Shown piece by piece: positions 1 to 7,207 of a DNA stretch of 13,436 bases. The notes beneath the pieces are model-generated. The model saw nothing but the letters and a program-made list of their open reading frames with translations, was not told where the DNA came from and ran no database searches. How positions within the stretch are numbered: the stretch's first letter is position 1; every line of letters starts with the position of its first letter. The stretch comes from Bacteroidales bacterium (GTDB lineage: Bacteria > Bacteroidota > Bacteroidia > Bacteroidales > ML635J-15). The stretch spans positions 1 through 13,436 of the forward strand of contig JAQVEY010000021.1 of the NCBI GenBank assembly GCA_028697515.1, given 5' to 3'. A program made the translations under genes and the position numbers.

Positions 1-1
1 C

Positions 2-3000
2 GACCAAGATTATATCAAGTCACTAAATAAAATTGCAAAGCCTGTTGTAAGCTCGGTTCTTATTAATCTCCCAAAGTCTGCAGACTTAAATACACATTAT
101 ACTGAATATTTAGTACAAGGATTACCAAAAGGATTTTATATTATTTATTTGCATGCCAAACCCGAGTTTGTTATAGAAGAGAATTATATGGCCTACTCTC
201 AGGTTTTTGTATCAGATCTGAGTTTAACAAATAATAACAACTATTACAGAAATAGAGGATATTATGTATTTGACCGTAATACAGGAGCTCCTATTGAAAA
301 TGCAAAAGTTGATGCATATAAATACGAATACTCGTACATAAAACGCGATTATGTTTACACTAAGGTTGCAACAGAATATACAGATAAAAAAGGATATGTT
401 GCAATAAAAAAAACTAATTCTGCCGATTATTACAATATTCGAATTGACGTGAGTAAAGATAAAGATTTTATATCAGAAAGCAGTTACCAGTATTATTCAT
501 CAGAACCAGAAGAAAAAACCATAACTGAAGTAAAACTTTTTACAGACCGAGCAATATACAGACCAGGGCAAACTGTTTATTTTAAAGGTATTTGTATCGA
601 AAAAACTGGCGAAAAGATGAATCTTCTTACAGATTATTCAACCTCAGTTTTTCTGCAAGATGTAAACTATCAACAGGTAGCTCAGGCTAACGTAAAAACG
701 AATGAATATGGAAGTTTTAACGGCAGTTTCACTATTCCATTAGATGTTTTAACAGGTAATTTTACCATTTCCTGCTATGGTGGTTCTTTGTACATTAAAG
801 TAGAAGAATACAAAAGACCTATGTTTGAAGTGGAGATGCTACCAATTGAAGGTGAATACAGAATAAATGATAGTGTTTTTGCAGAAGGTAAGGCTATTAC
901 TTATGCAGGTACACCTCTTACTGATGCAAAAGTATCGTATAAAATTGTGCGAAATCCATTGTGGTGGGGTTATTATAGAGGAAGCGGTTTCACCTCCAAA
1001 GAAATTGCATTCGGTGATTTGGAAACAGATGATTCTGGAAAATTTAAAATAGGATTTAAAGCTTTGGCTGAAGACGCTGGGGCAATGAGTGATTATATAT
1101 ATTACAATTATACAATAAGTGTTTCAGTTACAGATATAAATGGAGAAACACAAGGTACTGCAACCTACGTCTATGTATCTAACAAAGCACTGTCTGTTTC
1201 TCATGATATTTATGGAACATTATTAAAAGAACAAGTTGACAGTATAAGCATAAGCACTACAAACATTTCAGGAGTATTTGTTCCAGCCATTGTTGAAGTA
1301 GAAATATTTAAGCTTGAAGATCCAAAATTACTTCTTTCAAAAAGACAATGGTCAGATGTTGACAACAAGATGTATTCAAAAGAAGAATGGTATTCACAAT
1401 ATCCCGGAAATGAGTATCAGAATGAGACAGATTATGCTAAATGGAAAACTTCAAAATCAGTTTTTAAATCTAATATCAACACAGCTGATAAGAAAAAACT
1501 AAAACTTAACGGAGTTAATAAATGGGAATCTGGAGCTTATCGAGTAGTGTTAAAATCTAAAGACAAGTGGGGAAATTTGATTACAAATCAATCGGAATTT
1601 GTATTATTTTCATCATCAGACACTAAAATGCCATATACAGCCACTTCATTCTTTTCTTATGACAAGTATAGTGCTCAACCTGGCGAAACTGTTACCATTT
1701 ATCTCGGTTCGTCATATAAAGATGTTCAGATTTTGTATGAATTGGAAACAAAAGGTAAAACAGTTAAAACAGAAATAATAAAACTTGATTCTGAGTTAAC
1801 CAAAATCGAAATTCCTGTTGATGAAACATTTTTAGGAGGAGCAACAGCAAGTTTTATGTTTATTAAAGACGGAAGACTTTATTCATTTTCACAGAGAATT
1901 GAAGTTTATTGGTTGGAAAAACAACTTGATTTAAAGTTTATCACTTTCCGTGACAAAACATTACCTGGCTCAGCAGAGAACTGGAAAATAAAAATCAAAG
2001 ACCATTCTGGCAATCCTGCAGAGGCTGAAATGATGGCAACTCTTTATGATGCTTCTCTCGATGTCTTCGCTCAAAACTCATGGTGGTGGTCAATTTATCC
2101 ATACTACTATTCATATGCATATTGGTCAATGACGAGTTTTAGTTATGGATATTCGGCTGTTAATTACAAAGATTTCTATCCTGAGGCTGAATACATATAT
2201 AGATATGTTCCGTATTTCAATTATTATGGCTTGAGTTACTATGGAAGATATTATTATGGAGATGATGTTACAAGAAAGAGCGCAGAAAAATATGACGCAG
2301 GGATGTTACCAATGTCTGCAACAGGATCATCTCAAACAGTAGTTGATGCTTCTGTATCTCAAGATAATATGCCCATTATGGATGGTTTGGGGGGAGCCGA
2401 ACTAGAAGAAAGCGAGATGTCAGCGGGTGAAAGAAGCAAAGATAGAGATGAGTTTGATGGTCGGGATGGAGAAACTAGAAACGCTGACAAAGGAGGGAAT
2501 AAGGATATCCAAATACGCAAAAACTTTAATGAAACTGCATTTTTCTATCCTACACTTACTACAGATAAAGATGGCGAAGTACTCATTAGTTTTACTGTCC
2601 CGGAAAGTCTTACAAAATGGAATTTCCTTGGTTTTGCACATACAAAGGACTTAAAAATGGGCACAATCAACGAACAATTGGTGACACAGAAAGAATTGAT
2701 GGTAATGCCAAACTTACCAAGATTTTTCCGCGAGAATGATAAAATAACCATAAGTACAAAAATTAATAATGTATCTGAAATAACTATTGTTGGTAAAGCA
2801 AGCATAGAGTTTTTTGATCCTGTAACTTTGGAGATAATTAACGAAAAATTCTTGGGAAAAAGCTCAAACTTGGCTGATATCAAAATAGAATCAGGGAAAA
2901 ATATAGCAGTTAATTGGGATATTAAAATCCCCGAAGGTCTTAGTGCAGTCGGCGTACGTATTGTTGCTGAAGGTAAAGACCACTCGGATGGTGAAGAAAG

Positions 3001-4867
3001 AATTGTTCCTATTCTGACAAATAGAATGCTTGTAACTGAAACTATGCCACTACCGGTAAGAAAATCAGGTACAACAAAATTCACAATGGGAAGACTAAAA
3101 GACAGTGAAAATTCAACTACATTGCGTCACCATAGATTTACACTTGAATTTACATCAAATCCGGCATGGTATGCGGTACAAGCGTTACCATATATAATGG
3201 AATATCCATACGAATGTGCTGAACAGACTTTTTCGAGATACTATGCAAATATGTTGGCAACGCATATTGCTAATAGTGATCCAAAAATAAAGAGAGTTTT
3301 CGATATTTGGAGGAATACCCCCAATAGCGAAGCACTTATGTCAAATCTTGAAAAAAATCAGGAATTAAAAGCTTTGATGCTGGAAGAAACACCATGGGTA
3401 CTTGAGGCTCAAGATGAGAACGAGAGAAAACATCGCATAGGATTACTATTCGATCTAAATCGTATGAGTATGGAGAGTAAATCTGCTCTTAAAAAACTTG
3501 AAGAGCAACAAAAATATAATGGAGGTTGGGCATGGTTTAAAGGAATGCCTGAAAGCTGGTATATTACTCAACATATTGTTTGTGGACTGGGACATCTTGA
3601 TAATCTAGGAGTTACAGAAATAAAGAAGGACAATAAAACATGGAACATGACCAAGAAAGCAATTGGTTTTATAGATTACGAACTAGTACGTAATTATAAG
3701 GAAATGAAAAAATATTGTGATTCTAAGTGTATGGCAGAAGACCATTTGGGTTATATGCAAATACATTATTTATATGCACGTTCTTACTTTATCGAAGATG
3801 TTCCAATTGATAATGCAACAAAGGAAGCTTTTGAGTACTATAAATCTCAGGCAGAGAAATACTGGAAAAACAAAAGTTTTTATATGCAAGGTATGCTAGC
3901 CTTAGCTCTACATCGCTACGAAGACAAAATCACTCCTATAAAAATAATGGCATCACTTAAAGAACACTCTTTAAATAGCGAAGAAATGGGTATGTATTTC
4001 AAAAACGACAGAGGATATTACTGGTATCAAGCACCTATCGAAACCCAAGCATTGCTTATTGAGGCTTTTGACGAAGTTATTGACGATCAACAATCAGTTG
4101 AAGAAATGAAAGTTTGGTTGTTAAAGCAAAAGCAAACTCAGGACTGGAAAACGACAAAAGCAACAGCAGAAGCAATTTATGCCTTACTACTTCGTGGTAC
4201 TGATATGCTGGCTGATGATGAAATTGCCATAATAACAGTAGGCTCAATGAAAATTGATGCAGCAAATGATCCCGAAATCAAAACCGATGCAGGTACTGGT
4301 TACTTTAAGAAAGCATGGGACGGAAGCTTAGTAAAACCCGAATGGGGAGATATTACAGTTAGCAAAACTTCAAACACTGTATCTTGGGGTGCTGTTTACT
4401 GGCAATATTTTGAACAACTTGACAAAATCACGACTTTTGAAGAAACTCCATTAACAATTAACAAAAAACTCTTTGTTGAACGTAGAGAAGGTGTAAAACC
4501 TGTTATCGTGCCTATTGAAAAAGACGCTAAACTAGCAGTTGGAGATAGGGTTACTGTTCGTATTGAAATAAGAGTTGACAGAGACATGGAATACGTTCAC
4601 CTAAAAGATATGAGAGCCTCCTGTTTCGAACCTGTTGATTATCTGTCAGGATACAGATACAAAGCAGGTTTGGGCTACTATCAAGGAATTAAAGATGCTT
4701 CGATGAACTTTTTCATTGACTATCTCCGCAAAGGCACTTATGTCTTCGAATATGAACTGATAGTTGCTCAAAAAGGCGATTTCTCAAACGGAATTACTAC
4801 TATTCAGTGTATGTACGCACCTGAATTCACCAGTCATTCAGAAGGCGTTCGGGTTATTGTTAAATAA
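2..4867 (+). CDS. Alpha-2-macroglobulin family protein, 5'-partial (N-terminus outside window)
   Basis: The frame is open from base 2 with no stop upstream of the first possible internal start (a TTG at 149), so the gene continues beyond the left edge. About 1,621 residues are visible, and I infer a few hundred are missing. The MG2 signature LFTDRAIYRPGQTVYFKG lies at 536-589. A Tyr/Trp-rich stretch (2078-2266) is followed by a charged, Gly/Asp/Glu-rich linker (about 2288-2512). Next comes IRKNFNETAFFYPTL (from 2513), the counterpart of the VRKYFPETW segment that follows the bait region in human A2M. The thioester motif CAEQ is intact (Cys codon 3215-3217, Gln codon 3224-3226). An alpha/alpha-toroid-like thioester domain follows, with QQKYNGGWAWFKG and then a C-terminal domain containing YAPEFTSHSEG, typical of bacterial members. 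Known family role: trapping proteases through bait cleavage and thioester capture. Bacterial members are usually envelope-anchored, but any anchor here is off-window. No penicillin-binding protein 1C gene is adjacent on the visible side. Confidence 0.95.
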   Translation, partial: DQDYIKSLNKIAKPVVSSVLINLPKSADLNTHYTEYLVQGLPKGFYIIYLHAKPEFVIEENYMAYSQVFVSDLSLTNNNNYYRNRGYYVFDRNTGAPIENAKVDAYKYEYSYIKRDYVYTKVATEYTDKKGYVAIKKTNSADYYNIRIDVSKDKDFISESSYQYYSSEPEEKTITEVKLFTDRAIYRPGQTVYFKGICIEKTGEKMNLLTDYSTSVFLQDVNYQQVAQANVKTNEYGSFNGSFTIPLDVLTGNFTISCYGGSLYIKVEEYKRPMFEVEMLPIEGEYRINDSVFAEGKAITYAGTPLTDAKVSYKIVRNPLWWGYYRGSGFTSKEIAFGDLETDDSGKFKIGFKALAEDAGAMSDYIYYNYTISVSVTDINGETQGTATYVYVSNKALSVSHDIYGTLLKEQVDSISISTTNISGVFVPAIVEVEIFKLEDPKLLLSKRQWSDVDNKMYSKEEWYSQYPGNEYQNETDYAKWKTSKSVFKSNINTADKKKLKLNGVNKWESGAYRVVLKSKDKWGNLITNQSEFVLFSSSDTKMPYTATSFFSYDKYSAQPGETVTIYLGSSYKDVQILYELETKGKTVKTEIIKLDSELTKIEIPVDETFLGGATASFMFIKDGRLYSFSQRIEVYWLEKQLDLKFITFRDKTLPGSAENWKIKIKDHSGNPAEAEMMATLYDASLDVFAQNSWWWSIYPYYYSYAYWSMTSFSYGYSAVNYKDFYPEAEYIYRYVPYFNYYGLSYYGRYYYGDDVTRKSAEKYDAGMLPMSATGSSQTVVDASVSQDNMPIMDGLGGAELEESEMSAGERSKDRDEFDGRDGETRNADKGGNKDIQIRKNFNETAFFYPTLTTDKDGEVLISFTVPESLTKWNFLGFAHTKDLKMGTINEQLVTQKELMVMPNLPRFFRENDKITISTKINNVSEITIVGKASIEFFDPVTLEIINEKFLGKSSNLADIKIESGKNIAVNWDIKIPEGLSAVGVRIVAEGKDHSDGEERIVPILTNRMLVTETMPLPVRKSGTTKFTMGRLKDSENSTTLRHHRFTLEFTSNPAWYAVQALPYIMEYPYECAEQTFSRYYANMLATHIANSDPKIKRVFDIWRNTPNSEALMSNLEKNQELKALMLEETPWVLEAQDENERKHRIGLLFDLNRMSMESKSALKKLEEQQKYNGGWAWFKGMPESWYITQHIVCGLGHLDNLGVTEIKKDNKTWNMTKKAIGFIDYELVRNYKEMKKYCDSKCMAEDHLGYMQIHYLYARSYFIEDVPIDNATKEAFEYYKSQAEKYWKNKSFYMQGMLALALHRYEDKITPIKIMASLKEHSLNSEEMGMYFKNDRGYYWYQAPIETQALLIEAFDEVIDDQQSVEEMKVWLLKQKQTQDWKTTKATAEAIYALLLRGTDMLADDEIAIITVGSMKIDAANDPEIKTDAGTGYFKKAWDGSLVKPEWGDITVSKTSNTVSWGAVYWQYFEQLDKITTFEETPLTINKKLFVERREGVKPVIVPIEKDAKLAVGDRVTVRIEIRVDRDMEYVHLKDMRASCFEPVDYLSGYRYKAGLGYYQGIKDASMNFFIDYLRKGTYVFEYELIVAQKGDFSNGITTIQCMYAPEFTSHSEGVRVIVK

Positions 4868-4885
4868 ATTTTGATGAATATAAAG

Positions 4886-4914
4886 AAGGCTGTCCAGTGA
4901 GGCAGCCTTTTTTT
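4886..4914 (+). terminator. Rho-independent terminator of the macroglobulin gene
   Basis: A stem of AAGGCTGTC (4886-4894) pairs with GGCAGCCTT (4901-4909), with one G-U pair and a six-base loop. A T-run through 4914 follows. It begins 18 bases after the stop codon. Confidence 0.88.
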
Positions 4915-4938
4915 ATGTCCTAATTAAAAGCAAGTTAA

Positions 4939-5031
4939 TAAACCGATTGTCCGCTGCGTTACCAATGGCGTAGGAGAAATGTGAAAAATTGTGAGTAATT
5001 TAAACCGATTTCTCACTGCGCTCGAAATGAC
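4939..5031. repeat. Degenerate direct-repeat pair
   Basis: Two ~30-base units at 4939-4968 and 5001-5031 both begin TAAACCGATT. They then share C..CTGCG.T and end in AATG, with mismatches between these anchors. On the minus strand the second unit reads GTCATTTCGAGCGCAGTGAG. I recall this kind of motif as a recurrent intergenic repeat in Bacteroidota genomes, but that is memory, not a search. The units lie directly beside the inverted repeat at 5041-5111 and may form one element with it. Confidence 0.6.
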
Positions 5032-5040
5032 TATGAACAA

Positions 5041-5111
5041 GAGGGGAGCAAGGTCGGCGATGCAATCTAATGCTATATTATAACTAAAATATATCGCCGA
5101 CCAATTCCCTC
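5041..5111. repeat. Large imperfect inverted repeat (palindromic element)
   Basis: The perfect 10-base arms GGTCGGCGAT (5052-5061) and ATCGCCGACC (5093-5102) enclose a 31-base AT-rich centre. Outer arms GAGGGGA (5041-5047) and TCCCTC (5106-5111) extend the pairing with one bulged base and a small internal loop. The arms are GC-rich in an AT-rich intergenic region. No T-run follows, so it is not a standard terminator. It could be a dispersed palindromic element, a structured RNA or a mini-element remnant. Confidence 0.7.
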
Positions 5112-5212
5112 GCACGCAACAGACATCTCGAAAATTGACGAAGGAATGCTTAGAAATCTTTTATAAAGTGGCTAAAAACTTTATTAGATTTTTAAAAAAT
5201 TTCATAAAATCT

Positions 5213-5220
5213 TATTTTTG
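5213..5220 (+). promoter_or_regulatory. Candidate Bacteroidota -7 box for the DUF3108/TapB-like gene
   Basis: TATTTTTG matches the TAnnTTTG consensus and lies 62 bases before the ATG. No clean TTTG -33 box is visible at the expected distance, so this is tentative in such AT-rich DNA. Confidence 0.35.
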
Positions 5221-5282
5221 GTTAAATCTTTGTTTTGTGCAATTGATTATTTTTATTTATTTCGCTTTTTTAATTTAGATAT

Positions 5283-5975
5283 ATGAGATTTACTTTCTTT
5301 TCCTTCGCATTATTATTTTTATTAGGAACAACATTAAACGCACAAACGGATTTTGAGCCATATTTTATTTATCAAAAAGGGGCTAAGATAAAAATAGGGC
5401 ACTTCAACAAAAGACAAATTCCTCAGGGATATACAGTTTACACAGTAATAGATGTAAACGAAACCGATTCGGTAGATTATCTTAAATTAAAGATTGAATC
5501 ACTGAATAAATATCAAAAAGCATTAAATTCTGAAATATTTTGGGCAGAATATCATGAAGGTGAAATAAAAATAGAAAAACTCTTTATGCTACCTATTGAC
5601 ACACTAGCCAATATTGACGAAGATAGTTATAGTATCACAGGTCGTGATTATATTTTACCTGCATTTTTAGGAAACGGAATTGCACTTTCTTCAGCATGGG
5701 TTGAACTTTCAAGCAATGATTCTATCGCCTTTAAAGTATCCGAATATAGCAGAGTGGTAGATAATTTTGAAAAAATAAAAACCACAATTGGAGAATTTGA
5801 TGTTTGCGTCATTTCCAGCAAACTTGAAACACAGTATAACGAACCGGAACTTTTTACAGTTTATACTTATTTCTCAAAAGGAATAGGTCCTGTCAGGACA
5901 TATTATTACAATACAAAAAGAAAACTTGTAAAATATTCTGAAATTGTGGAAATGGATATTCCAGAGAAACTATAA
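5283..5975 (+). CDS. Exported DUF3108/TapB-like protein
   Basis: The protein has 230 residues. A signal peptide covers about residues 1-20 (MRFTFFSFALLFLLGTTLNA, likely cleaved before Q21), with no lipobox Cys. The mature part opens with YFIYQKGAKIKIGHFNKR and a GYTVYTVIDV strand. It closes with an IGEFDVCVISSKLET strand and YFSKGIGPVRTYYYN. This order (full-strength opening strand, then a late GIGPVR-type turn) resembles DUF3108/TapB-like beta-rich periplasmic proteins of Bacteroidota. The family has no well-established function. The only ATG that keeps the signal peptide is the one at 5283, in an AT-rich leader lacking a Shine-Dalgarno sequence. It stands alone between the repeat element and tRNA-Leu, apparently as a single-gene unit. 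The family assignment rests on pattern memory; export is better supported than the family. Confidence 0.8.
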   Translation: MRFTFFSFALLFLLGTTLNAQTDFEPYFIYQKGAKIKIGHFNKRQIPQGYTVYTVIDVNETDSVDYLKLKIESLNKYQKALNSEIFWAEYHEGEIKIEKLFMLPIDTLANIDEDSYSITGRDYILPAFLGNGIALSSAWVELSSNDSIAFKVSEYSRVVDNFEKIKTTIGEFDVCVISSKLETQYNEPELFTVYTYFSKGIGPVRTYYYNTKRKLVKYSEIVEMDIPEKL

Positions 5976-6029
5976 AATGTATGTTTTCTAAAAAATTATT
6001 TTTTTTATTCCTTTATACAAAAAATTATA

Positions 6030-6037
6030 TATTTTTG
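6030..6037 (+). promoter_or_regulatory. Candidate -7 promoter box for tRNA-Leu
   Basis: TATTTTTG matches TAnnTTTG and ends 11 bases before the mature tRNA 5' end. That spacing suits a short tRNA leader. A TTTG -33 box is not evident upstream. Confidence 0.5.
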
Positions 6038-6048
6038 CCTTGCAAATT

Positions 6049-6132
6049 GCCCAGGTGGTGAAACTGGTAGACACGCCAGCTTGAGGGGCTGGTGTCCTTA
6101 AGGATGTGCAGGTTCGATTCCTGTCCTGGGCA
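6049..6132 (+). tRNA. tRNA-Leu (anticodon GAG)
   Basis: The acceptor stem GCCCAGG (6049-6055) pairs with CCTGGGC (6125-6131), with discriminator A at 6132. The anticodon arm is CCAGC-TTGAGGG-GCTGG, giving anticodon GAG, which reads CUC and CUU leucine codons. A long variable arm (GTCCTTAAGGAT) marks a class II tRNA, as expected for Leu. The T arm is CAGG-TTCGATT-CCTG. CCA is not encoded. The 84-base length is normal for Leu. No integrase gene or duplicated 3' end is visible nearby. Confidence 0.97.
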
Positions 6133-6137
6133 CAAAC

Positions 6138-6170
6138 AAAAAAACTCCTGAAAATATCAGGAGTTTTTTT
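6138..6170. terminator. Bidirectional terminator between tRNA-Leu and the convergent PCMD-like gene
   Basis: ACTCCTGA (6144-6151) and TCAGGAGT (6157-6164) form a perfect 8-base stem with loop AAATA. It is flanked by an A-run on the left and a T-run on the right, so it can terminate the tRNA transcript (+) and the gene ending at 6188 (-). The flanking A/T runs can extend the stem. Confidence 0.88.
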
Positions 6171-6187
6171 ATAATAATCAGTTGTAT

Positions 6188-7063
6188 TTATCTTTTTATA
6201 ATTAGTTTTTGCTTTTCAGACCATTCTTTCGATTTGATTTCAAGCATATAAATTCCACTTCCTAAATCTCCAATATTAAGCTGTTCTTGATCTTGCAAGA
6301 GAGTTTTCGATTTAACCAAAGCTCCAATTACATTATAAATATTTACTATTATATCTGTATTATTTATGTTTTCAGTACTTACAGTTATATAATCACTTGC
6401 AGGATTAGGGTATATCCTAACATTGCAATTCGATAGTGTTTTATCCGGAACAGAATTTATCAAACTATTAAAGCTCAAATTATCAATATAAATTACTGAA
6501 TTCCCTTGGGGTGGGTCAGTTGGTGCTGACGGAGTCCAAGCCATAACCATTATCGTTGCACTATCCGCATCTTCATATGTTTCAAACTCTATTGTAAATG
6601 GTTGCCATAATTCTTCAGTGGAAGTAATTGTAGTCGAATTATTCCCTATCATTACTCCATCTTTAAATAAAACAACTGTAATTCCTGCCTCATCTCCGTT
6701 TTGTGGCAAGAATTTCACATAACCACATAGGCTGGTTGGATGTCCGATTACTGGAAAAGCTGGCTTAAAAGGATAATCGAATGATTTGGTCACTATCACT
6801 CCCCAACCACCTGTTTCCTGAGTTAGAGAGGTGTTGTTTTCGAGTCTAAGTGCAAAACTTCCTATTCCTTCAGGATAATGGTCACTTGATTTAGTAACTG
6901 AATAGAAAGGTCCTGTACAAGAAGAATTCATGGTTGCCCAATCGTTTGGATCTTCATAACCTCCAAAGTTTGTCCAATTTTCAAATCCATAATTTGGAAT
7001 TTGGGCACAAATTTCACTTAAAAAAGCACCTAAAAATGTAAGTAAGATAGTAACCCTTTTCAT
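6188..7063 (-). CDS. T9SS-secreted PCMD-like domain protein
   Basis: The protein has 291 residues. A signal peptide covers residues 1-20 (cleavage likely after SEICA, before QIPNYGFENW). The middle domain starts NYGFENWTNF, with PNDWATMNS, and later has a GYVKFLPQNGDEAG strand. This order of motifs resembles the putative carbohydrate-metabolism (PCMD, lectin-like jelly-roll) domains of Bacteroidota surface proteins. A T9SS type A sorting domain fills about residues 213-291: IYPNPASDY, then LGSGIYMLEI, ending KLIIKR. In known systems such a tail sends proteins across the outer membrane and is then removed. The ATG at 7063 gives a complete signal peptide, so the start is secure. It is transcribed in the same direction as the two upstream peptidase genes, 144 bases after the nearer one, with a possible promoter of its own in the gap. 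The ligand is unknown; carbohydrate binding is an inference from domain type. Confidence 0.87.
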   Translation of the reverse strand: MKRVTILLTFLGAFLSEICAQIPNYGFENWTNFGGYEDPNDWATMNSSCTGPFYSVTKSSDHYPEGIGSFALRLENNTSLTQETGGWGVIVTKSFDYPFKPAFPVIGHPTSLCGYVKFLPQNGDEAGITVVLFKDGVMIGNNSTTITSTEELWQPFTIEFETYEDADSATIMVMAWTPSAPTDPPQGNSVIYIDNLSFNSLINSVPDKTLSNCNVRIYPNPASDYITVSTENINNTDIIVNIYNVIGALVKSKTLLQDQEQLNIGDLGSGIYMLEIKSKEWSEKQKLIIKR

Positions 7064-7113
7064 TTTAACATTGTCAGTGTTTATCGTGCTGACTCCGCAC
7101 TTTTTAATTACCT

Positions 7114-7121
7114 CAAATCTA
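7114..7121 (-). promoter_or_regulatory. Candidate -7 box for the PCMD-like gene
   Basis: On the minus strand TAGATTTG fits TAnnTTTG and lies about 50 bases upstream of the ATG at 7063. No convincing -33 TTTG is visible. If real, the PCMD-like gene can be expressed independently of the peptidase genes. Confidence 0.4.
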
Positions 7122-7207
7122 AATAAAAATACAATTGATATTACATTTTATCTAAAATAAATTTGATAGATATTACTTTGATATATTTCGACTTACAAGA
7201 CTTATAT

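Larger units (their letters stand above)
4868..5282. other. Intergenic region without a convincing gene
   Basis: Between the macroglobulin stop and the next start I find a terminator (4886-4914), a degenerate direct-repeat pair (4939-5031), a large imperfect inverted repeat (5041-5111) and an AT-rich leader (about 5150-5282) with a candidate -7 box. A 63-codon frame on the minus strand (4924-5115) runs through the repeats. It has no recognisable protein features and is probably fortuitous. Confidence 0.7.

Noticed and set aside
2545..3084. 179-codon open frame on the minus strand
   Set aside because: It lies wholly antisense to the conserved MG7/A2M region and shows no recognisable protein features.
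4939..5031. CRISPR array
   Set aside because: Only two imperfect units with one ~32-base interval and no cas genes; the repeats are too degenerate.
4924..5115. 63-codon minus-strand frame over the intergenic repeats
   Set aside because: It runs through the palindrome and direct repeats, has no domain or signal sequence, and is best explained by the repeat itself.
6049..6170. tRNA-Leu as an integration site of a mobile island
   Set aside because: No integrase, no duplicated tRNA 3' end and no clear composition change are visible. The repeat downstream of the tRNA is a simple terminator.
7073..7093. Hairpin in the leader of the PCMD-like gene (GTCAG...CTGAC)
   Set aside because: Only five base pairs with an 11-base loop; too weak to call a regulatory element.
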